Shown here: positions 1 through 9,035 of the stretch, in pieces
Layout of the letters: each line of letters begins with the position of its first letter
Numbering within the stretch: the first letter of the stretch is position 1
Assembly (NCBI RefSeq): GCF_024586915.1
Contig: NZ_JANBVS010000002.1
Span: 558,001-622,000, forward strand
Origin: Bradyrhizobium sp. SRS-191
Lineage (GTDB): Bacteria > Pseudomonadota > Alphaproteobacteria > Rhizobiales > Xanthobacteraceae
DNA: 64,000 bases
Direction: 5' to 3'
Position numbers and translations under genes: made by a program
The notes under the pieces: generated by a model
What the model was told of the DNA's origin: nothing
Databases searched by the model: none
The model's input: the letters and a program-made list of their open reading frames with translations, nothing else

Positions 1-612
1 CTCGGAATCATCCTGCGCCTTCAGCGCGCGCACCAGGTCTTCGCCGCTTTGGTCGGCGCCGACGATGATGGTGCGCCGATCGAGCCGACCTTGCCGGGCC
101 CAACTACGGATCATGTTGCGCAGCACGACGCGGCTCGCGACCAGCGCGCCCAGCCCGATGAAGAAGAACGCCGCCAGCCACAGCCGGGAGACTTCGCTGC
201 CGATCTTGGCGAAGAAGGACAGGCCGATGAACAGCAGGAACACGAAGCAGTAGGAGGAGATCATCCGGGTCATCTGCCGCACCTGGGCGCGGAAGACCTG
301 GATTTGGTAGATGTCGGCGGCTTGGAAGCAGACCACCGCGCTCACGGCCAGGCCAAGAATGGCAACGAGATACTCCCAATGGAAGCCGCTGAGCGGAACG
401 ACGTAGCCGAAGTAAACGAGGCTGCCGACGATGCTCAGCAGCATGAAGTCCGTGATGCGCACGACTCCGGCGAGAACGATTGGAGAGTAGGCGCGGTGAA
501 CCTTCTGATTGGCCACAGCGAGGGCGGCCGGCGACAGGCGGCGGCGCCGTTCAATGGCCGGCTGTCCGGCCGCGGCAGTCGATGCGGCCGTGGCGGCGGC
601 AGCATCCAACAT
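1..612 (-). CDS. Polyprenyl-phosphate sugar-1-phosphate transferase, N-terminal part (cut by window edge)
   Basis: Only the first 204 codons are present; the frame stays open to base 1. The protein begins MLDAAAATAAS. It has a hydrophobic N-terminal half with four to five likely membrane helices (for example ITDFMLLSIVGSLVYFGYV, and SYCFVFLLFIGLSFFA), followed by the start of a Rossmann-like CoA-binding region (RTIIVGADQSGEDL). This is the layout of WbaP/PssY-type undecaprenyl-phosphate glucose phosphotransferases, which start exopolysaccharide repeat synthesis on the inner membrane. The catalytic C-terminal domain lies outside the window. A GTG in frame at 636 would add eight residues (VEPINARS). 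Neither start has a strong ribosome site. The neighbouring glycosyltransferase and Wzc-like gene support an exopolysaccharide role. Confidence 0.8.
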   Translation of the reverse strand, partial: MLDAAAATAASTAAAGQPAIERRRRLSPAALAVANQKVHRAYSPIVLAGVVRITDFMLLSIVGSLVYFGYVVPLSGFHWEYLVAILGLAVSAVVCFQAADIYQIQVFRAQVRQMTRMISSYCFVFLLFIGLSFFAKIGSEVSRLWLAAFFFIGLGALVASRVVLRNMIRSWARQGRLDRRTIIVGADQSGEDLVRALKAQDDSE

Positions 613-765
613 CGAGCGAGCGTTGATCGGTTCCACAGTCGTACAAGCCCGGATTATGTTTGTTAGTATTTTTGGTCATGTAAGCGCTGAAAGCGCCGGG
701 GGGAATTCCCCACCGGCGGGATTAATTGGTAAATCGGAAGAAACGGTTAGCGATGGTAAATGACG

Positions 766-2001
766 TCAGGTCTTGGTAAATGCTTCGCGGTAGCTGTCGA
801 GCACGCCCTCGACCATCGCCTTCTGCGAAAAATGCTGGAAGACCCGTTCGCGCAGCGCCTTGGCGCGCAGCTGCGCAGTGGCGGGATCGTCGAGCGTGGC
901 TGCGATGGCATCCGCCATGGCGACGGCGTTGCCCGGCATGAACAGCGCCTCGCTGTGCGGCCCGAATATCTCCGGGATGCCACCAATCCTCGCCGCGATC
1001 ATCGGAACGCCGGCAGCGCCGGCTTCGATCACCACATAGGGCATGGAGTCGCCGCGTGAGGGCACGACGAGCAGGCGGCCCTTGGAAAATCCGTCACGGG
1101 CTTTCACATGTCCGATGAAGCGCACCGCAGCCGTCAAACCCAGACGCTCGACCTGGGCTTTCAGCCGGGGCAGCTCTTCGCCATCGCCGCCCAGCGTGAG
1201 CGTCAGCGCCCGGCCGCGACCGCGCAGTTGGGCCACGGCATCGATCAGAAGATCGGCGCCCTTGATGTGTCGGAACTCGCCGACATAAGCGAGATCGGTC
1301 TGATCCGCGGCCGCCGTGACGGGATCGAATTCGCCGGCGGTGACGCCGTTGAAGACGCAGTGAACGAGGCCCTGGGGGTGGCCGATCATGCGCTCATAGG
1401 TGTCGCGGGCGAACACGCTCTCGAACAGGAAAAGGTCGGTGCGGTTCATCAGCGCCCGTTCGAGCCGTCCGTAGAGTGCGCCCTTCAGCGTGTTGCGCGG
1501 ATAGTGCAGGGAGCCGCCGTGAGGCGTATAGATGCGGATTGTGCCGGGCCGATGCGGAAGCAGGCGGACGAACGCGCCGGCTTTGGCGCCATGACCGTGC
1601 AGCACGTCCGGATCGATGTTGCGCGCCAGCCGAGAAAACCGGCTCAGGGCCACGACGTCCGTTGGCCAGGGCTCGCGATGAATGGCGATGCGATGAACGC
1701 CGAGCCTCAGGCGCGGCGCGATCTGCGCCAGCGCGGCATCCGCGCGCTCCCCGCCGGTCAGGCTGTCCGCGACGATGCCGACATCGTGCCCACGATCGAC
1801 CTGACCGTTCGCAAGGTCGAGAATGTGACGGAAGATGCCGCCGACCGGAGCCCGGACGGCATGAAGGATCTTCAACGGCTTGTCAGGAGATGGGACCATG
1901 TCGCGCTCGTCAGCGCCGTCGGCTGTGACCTGCCAGGCGCCGCTGCGGGAGCTGATCTGACGACTGGCGGATAGAGGAAGCACGGGCGCCTCTCGTCTCA
2001 T
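766..2001 (-). CDS. GT4-family glycosyltransferase
   Basis: The 411-aa protein has a GT-B fold. The N-terminal acceptor domain contains KILHAVRAPVGGIFRHI and HGHGAKAG. The C-terminal nucleotide-sugar domain has LAYVGEFRHIKGADLLI, LGGDGEELPRL, and the GT4 EX7E-type stretch around VVIEAGAAGVPMIAARIGG. It probably transfers a sugar from an NDP-sugar onto the lipid-linked exopolysaccharide repeat in the cytoplasm. The ATG at 2001 is chosen because a GGAGG lies about 11 bases upstream. A later ATG at 1899 (MVPSPDKP) begins exactly where homology-like sequence starts, so about 34 N-terminal residues are uncertain. The gene is divergent from the Wzc-like gene at 2248; the 246-bp gap probably holds promoters for both. 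Sugar and linkage cannot be told from sequence. Confidence 0.85.
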   Translation of the reverse strand: MRREAPVLPLSASRQISSRSGAWQVTADGADERDMVPSPDKPLKILHAVRAPVGGIFRHILDLANGQVDRGHDVGIVADSLTGGERADAALAQIAPRLRLGVHRIAIHREPWPTDVVALSRFSRLARNIDPDVLHGHGAKAGAFVRLLPHRPGTIRIYTPHGGSLHYPRNTLKGALYGRLERALMNRTDLFLFESVFARDTYERMIGHPQGLVHCVFNGVTAGEFDPVTAAADQTDLAYVGEFRHIKGADLLIDAVAQLRGRGRALTLTLGGDGEELPRLKAQVERLGLTAAVRFIGHVKARDGFSKGRLLVVPSRGDSMPYVVIEAGAAGVPMIAARIGGIPEIFGPHSEALFMPGNAVAMADAIAATLDDPATAQLRAKALRERVFQHFSQKAMVEGVLDSYREAFTKT

Positions 2002-2247
2002 TCCTGTTATAACCTCCACTCGATAGATGATTGATGATTAACAAAGTCTCACCCGCCGCACTTCGATCCTTCGCTCGGTGCGAAATTGTGACGATCTGGC
2101 GCAAGCCGAGCTCAACTCCAAAGTCAGGATCTCCCATGTTTGCTGCAAGGATCGCTGGATGGTTTTTCGGTTAACCCGTCAGCAACCTTAATGGAGTGTA
2201 ATTGTACCACGTATGGTGGCGGCGTGGCGTAGATCCCGCGGGAGTGG

Positions 2248-4563
2248 ATGATGCAGTTGGCGTTCTGGCGTGCCGGCAGGAAGAAGAAGGGGGCTGATGA
2301 GGCTTCCATTCCGCCTGTTAGAAGCTCGTCGTCTTCGGCCGAGCCCGTCGCGTCCGGCGATCTCGACATCCGGCTGATCGGTCGCGCTTTGGCGCGAAAA
2401 CGCGGTTTCATTCTGCTGCCGACGCTGCTTGCATTGGGCCTTGCGGTCACGGCGGTCAACATGATCACGCCGCGCTACAAGTCCGAAGCGCGCATCCTGA
2501 TCGACGGCCGCGAGAACGTGTTTCTGCGTCCGAACAGCGAGCGTGTCGAAGAACGCCAGGCGCTCGACGCCGAGGCCGTGACGAGCCAGGTGCAACTGGT
2601 GCTGTCGCGCGACTTGGCTCGCGACATCATCAGGAAGAACAAGCTCAACGAGCTGCCGGAGTTCGATTCCGTCTTGCGCGGCATCTCGCCGCTGAAGTCG
2701 ATTGCCGCGATGCTCGGGCTGGTCAGGGATCCCTTGGCCATGACGCCGGACGAGCGTGTCATGGACGCCTATTATGAGCGGCTGACCGTTTACGCCGTAG
2801 ACAAGTCGCGCGTTCTCGTCGTCGAATTCCAGTCGCAGGACCCGGATCTCGCTGCCCAGGTCGCCAACTCCATTGCCGACGGCTACCTCGTCGTTCAGCA
2901 GAATGCGCGCCAGGCTCAGGCGAGGTCGGCAAGCCAGTGGCTGGCCGGGGAGATTCAGAGCCTGCGCAAGAAGGTCGAAGAGGCTGAGTCCCGGGTCGAG
3001 GAGTTCCGTGCCAAGTCGAATTCGTTCATGGGCACCAACAACACCTCGCTCTCCAACCAGCAGATGGGCGAGACCAGCACCCAGCTCAACAATGCACGGG
3101 CATTGAAGTCGGACGCCGAGACCAAGGCGCGACTGATCCGCGAGATGCTGCAGAGCGGCCAGCCGATCGAAGCCTCCGAGGTCCTCAACTCCGAGCTGAT
3201 GCGGCGACTGTCCGAGCAGCGCGTGAATCTGCGCGCGCAGCTGGCCGAGCAGTCGTCGACGCTGCTCGACAACCATCCCCGCATCAAGGAGCTGAAGGCC
3301 CAGCTGGCCGACCTCGACCGGCAGATCCGCGACGAGGCCGGCAAGATCTCGCGCTCGCTCGACAGCGACGCGCGCATCGCCGAGGGGCGGGTGCAGATGC
3401 TGACCCAGAATCTGGAGCAGGCCAAGAAGCAGGCCTCTTCCACCAATGGCGAGGACGTCAAGCTGCGGGCGCTGGAGCGTGAGGCGAAGGCGCAGCGCGA
3501 CCTGCTCGAGTCGTATCTTGCCAAATATCGCGAAGCCAATACCCGCGAGTCGCTCGACACGCCGCCGGCGGAAGGGCGGATCATTTCGCGGGCCGTGGTG
3601 TCGAACACGCCGGCCTATCCGAAGAAGCTGCCGATCGTGTTGATCGCGACGCTGGCCACGCTGATGCTCACCTCGGGCGTCGTCATCACCGGAGAGCTGC
3701 TGCGCCTCACCGCGCCGCGCGCGGCCTCGGTCGCGCCGGGCGTCGCCGAAGCTGCGCCAGCAGCGCGGATCGAGCCGGTGATGGCTGCGCCGACGCCGGC
3801 GGCCGCGGCCGCCCCGGCTGTCCCCGAACCCGTTGCAATGGTCTCTCCTGTCGCCGCCCAGATCGTTCCCCCGACACCGGGGCCCGTCGCTCTGCCACCT
3901 GCCGGCGCTTCGCCGCCGGCTGCCCCAGCCGCAGAGCCGGCCAAGCCAGCGCCGCCGCCGTTGGGCGAGCTGGACCAGCTCGCTGCCAGCCTGCTCGCCG
4001 CGGGAGAGGGCGCCCGCAAGATCACCGTGCTCGGTACGGCGGGCAGCGAGGCGGTCACTGCGACTGCCTTGTCGATCGCCCGCAGCATGGCCCGCGACGC
4101 CCGGGTGGTGCTCGTCGATCTCGCCGGGCGTCCGCAACTGCTCGCCAGCCTCTCGGTCGATCCGGCCGCGCCCGGGCTGATCGAGCTCATGCTGGGCGAG
4201 GCGACGTTCGCGTCCATCATCACCAAGGACCAGGCCTCGCGGCTGCATCTCGTCAATGCCGGCCGTCCCGGTGCCGATCGCAACCAGCTGCAGTCGCCGC
4301 GGCTCGCGCTTGCGATCGACGCGCTGCTGCGGGTCTATGACCACGTGCTGCTCGACGCCGGCAACGCCTCCGACCTGCCGGCCGAGTTGCTGACGACGGC
4401 AGCGCGCGCCATCGTCGTGCCCGATCCCGCCATGCCTGCCGAAGCGCGCGGCCAGATGAGCGAGCAGCTGCGCGAGGTCGGCTTCGGCGCCGTCGCCATG
4501 CTGAAGGCGCCGGTCGGCAGTGCCAACCACAACCAGCCGGGCCCGCGCGGCGTCGCCGCCTAA
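2248..4563 (+). CDS. Exopolysaccharide chain-length determinant (Wzz/GumC plus degenerate BY-kinase domain)
   Basis: The 771-aa inner-membrane protein has a Wzz domain at the N terminus with a first helix near residues 50-70 (FILLPTLLALGLAVTAVNM). A long periplasmic coiled-coil follows (about residues 220-430). A second helix lies near residues 455-480, then a Pro/Ala-rich linker (about 490-575) and a cytoplasmic P-loop-like domain from about residue 591. This is the Wzc/ExoP layout for controlling polymer length and export. The kinase domain is degenerate: the Walker A position reads GTAGSEAVTATA with no Lys-Ser/Thr, and the Walker A' position reads VLVDLAGRP. The C terminus has no tyrosine cluster. 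The start has GGGAG five bases upstream. It ends tail-to-tail with the next gene, overlapping by 4 bp. Confidence 0.88.
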   Translation: MMQLAFWRAGRKKKGADEASIPPVRSSSSSAEPVASGDLDIRLIGRALARKRGFILLPTLLALGLAVTAVNMITPRYKSEARILIDGRENVFLRPNSERVEERQALDAEAVTSQVQLVLSRDLARDIIRKNKLNELPEFDSVLRGISPLKSIAAMLGLVRDPLAMTPDERVMDAYYERLTVYAVDKSRVLVVEFQSQDPDLAAQVANSIADGYLVVQQNARQAQARSASQWLAGEIQSLRKKVEEAESRVEEFRAKSNSFMGTNNTSLSNQQMGETSTQLNNARALKSDAETKARLIREMLQSGQPIEASEVLNSELMRRLSEQRVNLRAQLAEQSSTLLDNHPRIKELKAQLADLDRQIRDEAGKISRSLDSDARIAEGRVQMLTQNLEQAKKQASSTNGEDVKLRALEREAKAQRDLLESYLAKYREANTRESLDTPPAEGRIISRAVVSNTPAYPKKLPIVLIATLATLMLTSGVVITGELLRLTAPRAASVAPGVAEAAPAARIEPVMAAPTPAAAAAPAVPEPVAMVSPVAAQIVPPTPGPVALPPAGASPPAAPAAEPAKPAPPPLGELDQLAASLLAAGEGARKITVLGTAGSEAVTATALSIARSMARDARVVLVDLAGRPQLLASLSVDPAAPGLIELMLGEATFASIITKDQASRLHLVNAGRPGADRNQLQSPRLALAIDALLRVYDHVLLDAGNASDLPAELLTTAARAIVVPDPAMPAEARGQMSEQLREVGFGAVAMLKAPVGSANHNQPGPRGVAA

Positions 4564-5780
4564 TCCTCGTCCTTCGCGGCGCCCGTCCGCGGCTGCAGCG
4601 CGCCGCGGAGACGCTGCGCGAGGCGGAACAGGGCGGGGCTGTGCTTGACGGCGTGCTTCGCCCGCCCGACCGCAGCCATGGCGCTCGCGGCGACCCGGCC
4701 ACGTGCGGTGAGTGGGATGAAGCTGTCGAAGATCGGCTCGTCGTCCTTGCAGAACACCCGCTTGTAGTCGTCCAAGCCGATGCCGAGATCGAGCGCGCGA
4801 AAATCCCGTTGCGCATAGTGATCGATGATGGAGCGCATCAGGATCAGCCCGGGGCTCCAGCGCGCATTCTCCGACAGCGTGTAGGTGTTGAACATCATCG
4901 AGAAGCGCGCCCCGTCCGCGACGCCGGCGAACAGCGCGATGATCTCGGCGTCGCAACGCAATGCATGAATCTCGATGGCGCGACGACCGCAGCCGAGCCT
5001 GGCCATGCAGGCGTGCCGCACGAAGGCTTCGACGCCCGGCTCGGCGAACACGTTCGGCAGCTTCTGCTCGGCCATGCGGATCGGCTTGGTGCGGAAGAAC
5101 CAGTCCAGCATCTCGCCGACCTCGGCGTCGCTGTCGGCGATCATGTAGCGATAGCCGGGCAGCGCCTGCAGCTTCTTCTCCTTGCTCTTCAGCCGCTTGC
5201 GAAACGAGTTCGACAGCAGCGCCGTCGGTGCGGCGCCCGGCGGCATCAGCAGCACCGGGCAGTCGTTCACCGATGGCTGGTGCGGCCACTGCGCCAGGGG
5301 ATTGGCGAGGTCGCGCCAGCGCATCGGCTGCTGCGACAGCGCAAGCACGTCGACACCGCCGTGATCGCGCAAACCCGCGAGCACAACGTCGAGATCGCCG
5401 GCGTCCGCGCGCGCGGCGAAGTCGCGGTCCATCAGCGGCATGTTGAAGGTCGTGTGCTTGCCGCCCATGAAGGAGGCGACGCGGACGCCGAAGGCGTTGC
5501 GCAGCGCCAGCGGCAGCAGCATCAGGGGACGCTGCTCGGCATCGCGCCCGACGACGATGAACGGCAACGCATGCTCGCTCGCGCCGACGGCGCGTTGCCA
5601 GGCGCCGAGCAGATCGATGCGCTGATAGGGCGTCGAGACATGCTCGGGAGATTCGAGCGCGCGCCAGACCGGATCTGCGGCGGCGAGGTCGGAGATGATG
5701 TCGACGTCAGCGATTTCCGACATCAGCTTTTGCACGGGCGCCTGCGCCGTCCGGCTCTCGATCACGGCGGCCATGGTCAT
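4560..5780 (-). CDS. FemAB/GNAT-like acyltransferase of the exopolysaccharide locus
   Basis: The 406-aa soluble protein resembles the CelD/BcsL and FemAB-like acetyltransferase group found in exopolysaccharide clusters. Features include PLMLLPLALR and GGKHTTFNMPLMDRDF in the N-terminal half, a basic loop SNSFRKRLKSKEKKL, and a C-terminal GNAT-like half containing EIIALFAGVADGARFSMMFN and LDLGIGLDDYKRVFC. It may acylate a sugar or precursor of the polymer; the substrate is unknown. Two ATGs at 5780 and 5774 are both possible (MTMAAVIES). The frame stays open upstream to 5906, but that part runs through a tandem repeat and looks non-coding. It lies convergent to the Wzc-like gene and divergent from the deacetylase-like gene. 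Confidence 0.75.
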   Translation of the reverse strand: MTMAAVIESRTAQAPVQKLMSEIADVDIISDLAAADPVWRALESPEHVSTPYQRIDLLGAWQRAVGASEHALPFIVVGRDAEQRPLMLLPLALRNAFGVRVASFMGGKHTTFNMPLMDRDFAARADAGDLDVVLAGLRDHGGVDVLALSQQPMRWRDLANPLAQWPHQPSVNDCPVLLMPPGAAPTALLSNSFRKRLKSKEKKLQALPGYRYMIADSDAEVGEMLDWFFRTKPIRMAEQKLPNVFAEPGVEAFVRHACMARLGCGRRAIEIHALRCDAEIIALFAGVADGARFSMMFNTYTLSENARWSPGLILMRSIIDHYAQRDFRALDLGIGLDDYKRVFCKDDEPIFDSFIPLTARGRVAASAMAAVGRAKHAVKHSPALFRLAQRLRGALQPRTGAAKDED

Positions 5781-5799
5781 CGCGCTGCTCGCGTTGTCG

Positions 5800-5833
5800 T
5801 GGAGGATGTCTTGGAGTGGAGGATGTCTTGGAA
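5800..5833. repeat. 17-bp direct tandem duplication
   Basis: TGGAGGATGTCTTGGAG at 5800-5816 is repeated immediately at 5817-5833 with one difference in the last base. It sits in the leader of the FemAB-like gene, about 20 bp upstream of its start. It could be a replication slippage product or could affect the 5' end of the message. Confidence 0.8.
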
Positions 5834-6057
5834 TTTTGTTGCTTGGCGTCGAGGGACCCTCGCAAAGAAGTCTCAACAAAAGGTAATGGCAATGATCTCG
5901 TCCCAAATCGGGAAAGGCTGACGAAAAGACCTGTTCAAACCGGCATCTGCCACCCGATCTTAAGAGGAAATGTTCTTAAAGATCATGCGACCTCGACGAT
6001 GACGCGATCGCGCCATGGTCTGTCAGCATCAGGTGGGCGCGGTCGGTTTGGTTTCAA

Positions 6058-7146
6058 GTGGGCTTTGCGGAAGGGACCCGGGATTTGTCGGCGGACAACA
6101 GGTGGCTGCGCAGTGCCCGGCTCGAACTGGCTCATTTCAGCGGCCGCGCGTTGCTGGCCTCGCGCGCGACGCGGGGCGCCGGCGCCATCCTTCGGTTCGA
6201 GCGCGTGCGCCCGCGCCGCAAGGGCGCATTTCAGCCGCTGAAGCATGCCGAGATCACGCCTGCATTTCTCGACAAGGTGATCCGCGCGCTCAAGCGCTGG
6301 GGCTATGACATCGTCTCGCTCGACGAGGCCTGTGAGCGCTCGGTGCGGCTACCCGAAAGCCGCCGGTTCGCCTGCCTGACCTTCGATGGCGGGGCGAAGG
6401 ACCTGATCACGCATGCCTATCCCGTGCTGGCCAGCCACGGCGTGCCGTTCACGGCCTATGTGCCCACAGCGTTTCCTGACGGGCTCGGTGAGGCCTGGTG
6501 GCTGGCGCTCGAGGCCGTCATCGCGCGGGAAGCCCGCATCAATCTCGTCATCGATCATCGCGAGCAGCGCTTCTCCGTGTTCAAGCCGGCCGAGAAGGCC
6601 GAGCTGTTCGCCTATCTCTTCGCCTGGCTGCGCAGATTGCCACCCGCGGAGCTGTCGGTTGCGATCCGCGATCTGTGTTCGCGCCACTCGGTCGATATCG
6701 TCGCGTTGAGCCGCGAGGCGTCGATCGACTGGGCCGACATCGCGCTGCTCGCTGCTGATCCCAACGTCACGATCGGCAGTGCCACCGTGCATTATCCTGT
6801 GCTGGCGCATCTCAAGGACGTCGATGCCCAGCGCGAGATCGCGATGGGCAAGGCGGTGCTGGAGACAGCGCTGCGGCGCCCGGTCCGGCACATGGCGTAT
6901 CCGTTCGGCGACGCCCAGTCCTTCCGCCGCAGCGACGCCGTGCTGGCGGAGCAGGCTGGCTTCGTCAGCGCCGCCACCACGATCGGCGGCGTGGTACAGA
7001 GCGAGGGCCGGACCGACCTCCACATGCTGCCGCGCATCGCCTGGGACGGCCGCTCGCGCTCGCTCCGGGCGCTGAAGGTTCTGATGGTCGGCGTGACCCT
7101 GCCGCGACAAAAATTCGCGCCGCGACCCGGGCTCGACCTCGGCTGA
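6058..7146 (+). CDS. Polysaccharide deacetylase-fold protein with altered motifs
   Basis: The 362-aa protein matches the NodB-homology fold. Motif 1 is at about residues 103-110 (CLTFDGGAKD), motif 2 at about 241-251 (GSATVHYPVLAH), and a motif-3-like stretch reads MAYPFGDAQSF. In active NodB-type enzymes motif 1 is TFDDG and motif 2 is H-T/S-x-x-H. Here the second Asp is Gly and the first His is Ala, so metal binding is likely changed. Its place beside exopolysaccharide genes suggests it modifies or senses the polymer. The start is uncertain: GTG at 6058 opens the frame, and TTG at 6085 has a GAAGGGA-like site upstream. It is divergent from the FemAB-like gene. Confidence 0.75.
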   Translation: MGFAEGTRDLSADNRWLRSARLELAHFSGRALLASRATRGAGAILRFERVRPRRKGAFQPLKHAEITPAFLDKVIRALKRWGYDIVSLDEACERSVRLPESRRFACLTFDGGAKDLITHAYPVLASHGVPFTAYVPTAFPDGLGEAWWLALEAVIAREARINLVIDHREQRFSVFKPAEKAELFAYLFAWLRRLPPAELSVAIRDLCSRHSVDIVALSREASIDWADIALLAADPNVTIGSATVHYPVLAHLKDVDAQREIAMGKAVLETALRRPVRHMAYPFGDAQSFRRSDAVLAEQAGFVSAATTIGGVVQSEGRTDLHMLPRIAWDGRSRSLRALKVLMVGVTLPRQKFAPRPGLDLG

Positions 7147-7159
7147 TCAGATCGGCCGC

Positions 7160-7378
7160 TCAGCTTTCCTGCGCCGGATCTGGGCGCAGCATCCAGCTAA
7201 CGATCGGCATGGCCAGCAGCACCCAGCCCATGCCGACGACGACGTAATACACCGCCTGCATCCAGCCGGAATTGGCGATCAGGGGGAATTGCGCCAGCAC
7301 CATGCCCATCATCGACCAGGCGAAGGCGAGCAGCAGCAGGGCTATGGCGCCGATCAGTTTGCGGGTGCGGATCGTCAT
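7160..7378 (-). CDS. DUF2842-like small membrane protein
   Basis: The 72-aa protein starts MTIRTRKLIGAIALLLL. It has two hydrophobic segments (about residues 8-30 and 40-63) and a short polar tail ending PDPAQES. This pattern matches my memory of the alphaproteobacterial DUF2842 family, whose function is unknown. It probably sits in the inner membrane. It is convergent with the deacetylase-like gene and divergent from ctaA. Confidence 0.7.
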   Translation of the reverse strand: MTIRTRKLIGAIALLLLAFAWSMMGMVLAQFPLIANSGWMQAVYYVVVGMGWVLLAMPIVSWMLRPDPAQES

Positions 7379-7480
7379 GACGGGAATGTCAGCCTGGGTT
7401 GGGACCGGCGCGGCTTGCGCGCGAATTCACTGGGATTATAAGGGCCTGACAGCTTAGGTTCAATCGAGCGTTCAACCTCC

Positions 7481-8569
7481 ATGACCACGGTTCCCCACAC
7501 CCGAGACACCGCCGCGATCCGCGTCTGGCTCACCATCGTCGCCGGTCTGATCGCCCTGATGGTGCTGGTCGGCGGCGCCACCCGGCTGACCGAATCCGGG
7601 TTGTCGATCGTCGAGTGGAAGCCGGTCACCGGCACCCTGCCGCCGCTCTCGGAGCAGGCCTGGAGCGACGCCTTCGAAGCCTACAAGCAGATTCCGCAAT
7701 ATCGGCAGATGAACGCCGGCATGACCTTGCACGAGTTCAAGACCATCTTCTGGTGGGAGTGGGGCCACCGGCTGCTCGGCCGCGTCATCGGCATGGTCTA
7801 TCTGCTGCCGTTCCTGTGGTTCCTGTGGCGCGGCGCCGTCTCCGGCCCGCTCGGCCGCCGGCTGTGGCTGATCTTCGGCCTCGGCGCGCTGCAGGGCGCG
7901 GTCGGCTGGTGGATGGTGGCCTCGGGCCTCACCGAGCGCACCGAGGTGGCGCCGGTCCGGCTGGCGACGCATCTGTCGCTGGCGCTGCTGATCTTCGCGT
8001 CGATCGTCTGGACCTTGCGCCGGCTCGAGCCGCGCGACGAGGCCGAGGTGCCGGCGCGGCTGCGGCTGACGGCATGGGTGCTGGTCGGTGTCACCTTCGT
8101 GCAGCTCTATCTCGGCGCGCTGGTCGCGGGCCTGCGCGCCGGCCTCGTCTACAACACCTGGCCCGACATCGACGGCGGGCTGATCCCGAAGGCGGCCAGC
8201 CTGTGGGTCCATTCGCCGTGGTGGATCAACCTGTTCGAGAACGATCTGACAGTGCAGTTCATGCACCGCATGACGGCCTACACGCTGCTGGTGCTGGCGG
8301 CGTGGCATGCGTTCGACGTGATGCGCACGGGTGCCGGCCGCTCGGCCGTGCGCGGTGCGCACCGGCTGCTGGCGGCGATCCTGGTGCAGGCCGTGCTGGG
8401 CATCGCGACGCTGCTGATGGTGGTGCCGATCTCGCTGGCGCTGTTGCATCAGGGCACGGCCATCATCGTGCTGACCTTTGCCGTGCTGCAGGCGGAGCGA
8501 CTGTCGCCGCGGCGGGTGGCGAGCGTTGCCGTGCCGCAGACGGCGGTGGTCGCGGAGCGGGCGGGGTAG
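7481..8569 (+). CDS. ctaA: Heme A synthase (COX15/CtaA, type 2)
   Basis: The 362-aa polytopic inner-membrane protein converts heme O to heme A for cytochrome c oxidase. About eight helices are visible. Family histidines are present: [12 protein letters not shown] (also holding the conserved Glu), [25 protein letters not shown], and [13 protein letters not shown]. The N terminus carries the conserved [21 protein letters not shown]. Length is normal for alphaproteobacterial COX15-type enzymes. It stands alone; a repeat-rich gap follows. Confidence 0.95.
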   Translation: MTTVPHTRDTAAIRVWLTIVAGLIALMVLVGGATRLTESGLSIVEWKPVTGTLPPLSEQAWSDAFEAYKQIPQYRQMNAGMTLHEFKTIFWWEWGHRLLGRVIGMVYLLPFLWFLWRGAVSGPLGRRLWLIFGLGALQGAVGWWMVASGLTERTEVAPVRLATHLSLALLIFASIVWTLRRLEPRDEAEVPARLRLTAWVLVGVTFVQLYLGALVAGLRAGLVYNTWPDIDGGLIPKAASLWVHSPWWINLFENDLTVQFMHRMTAYTLLVLAAWHAFDVMRTGAGRSAVRGAHRLLAAILVQAVLGIATLLMVVPISLALLHQGTAIIVLTFAVLQAERLSPRRVASVAVPQTAVVAERAG

Positions 8570-8607
8570 GGGCTCGGTCTCTCCTTCGTCATTGCGAGGA
8601 GCCGAAG

Positions 8608-8657
8608 GCGACGAAGCAATCCAGAGTCCCGCCCACGACTCTGGATTGCTTCGTCGC
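8608..8657. repeat. Palindromic intergenic repeat, perfect 20-bp arms
   Basis: GCGACGAAGCAATCCAGAGT at 8608-8627 is the exact reverse complement of 8638-8657, with a 10-base loop. It follows ctaA directly. The sequence resembles dispersed palindromes common in Bradyrhizobium and Rhodopseudomonas intergenic DNA. It is the first of three repeats in the gene-free stretch 8570-9513. Confidence 0.85.
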
Positions 8658-8719
8658 TTCGCTCGTCGGTGCGCTTCGTCGCCTGTCATCGTGCTGCGCT
8701 TGAACCACACAATCCGCTG

Positions 8720-8819
8720 TCATCGCCCGGCCTTGACCGGGCGATCCAGTATCCCAGAGACGGTTGTGAGTCCTCGATGGGCCGCGGCGTACTGGATCCC
8801 CCGCCTGCGCGGGGATGAC
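8720..8819. repeat. Second palindromic repeat (GATCCAGTA-type arms)
   Basis: The left arm (8720-8751) has a small GC hairpin CGCCCGGCCTTGACCGGGCG followed by ATCCAGTA. The right arm (8790-8819) has TACTGGAT followed by another GC hairpin CCCCGCCTGCGCGGGG. The whole forms a compound inverted repeat. It is related in design to the element at 11047-11131. Confidence 0.75.
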
Positions 8820-8926
8820 GACCGATGGTGAGGAGACCTCATCGTCCACATCGAAGACACGCCTCTTCATCCTCGCGCGCGTTCACGCCGAGTCATGCCG
8901 ATCGTTTCACCCTCGAAAACGCGAGG

Positions 8927-9035
8927 GCGCAGGGAAGGCCGGATGCCTGGCCGGCACCCATGGCCCGCGTGCAAAGAAAAAAGCACGCGGCGGTCACCAC
9001 AGGTACGGCCTGGAAACACCCGGCCTTCCCTGCGC
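8927..9035. repeat. Inverted-repeat element with 16-bp perfect arms
   Basis: GCGCAGGGAAGGCCGG at 8927-8942 pairs exactly with 9020-9035. The interior contains AAAGAAAAAAGCACGCGG. Repeat-like sequence with no convincing coding content continues to about 9250. Open frames through it have a composition unlike real genes and are not annotated. The rest of 9250-9513 shows nothing I can identify. Confidence 0.7.

Noticed and set aside
2188..5289. A 1033-codon open frame on the minus strand
   Set aside because: It lies antisense to the Wzc-like gene and in another frame of the FemAB-like gene, and its composition (Arg/Gly/Asp-rich, no domain) is typical of shadow frames in GC-rich DNA.
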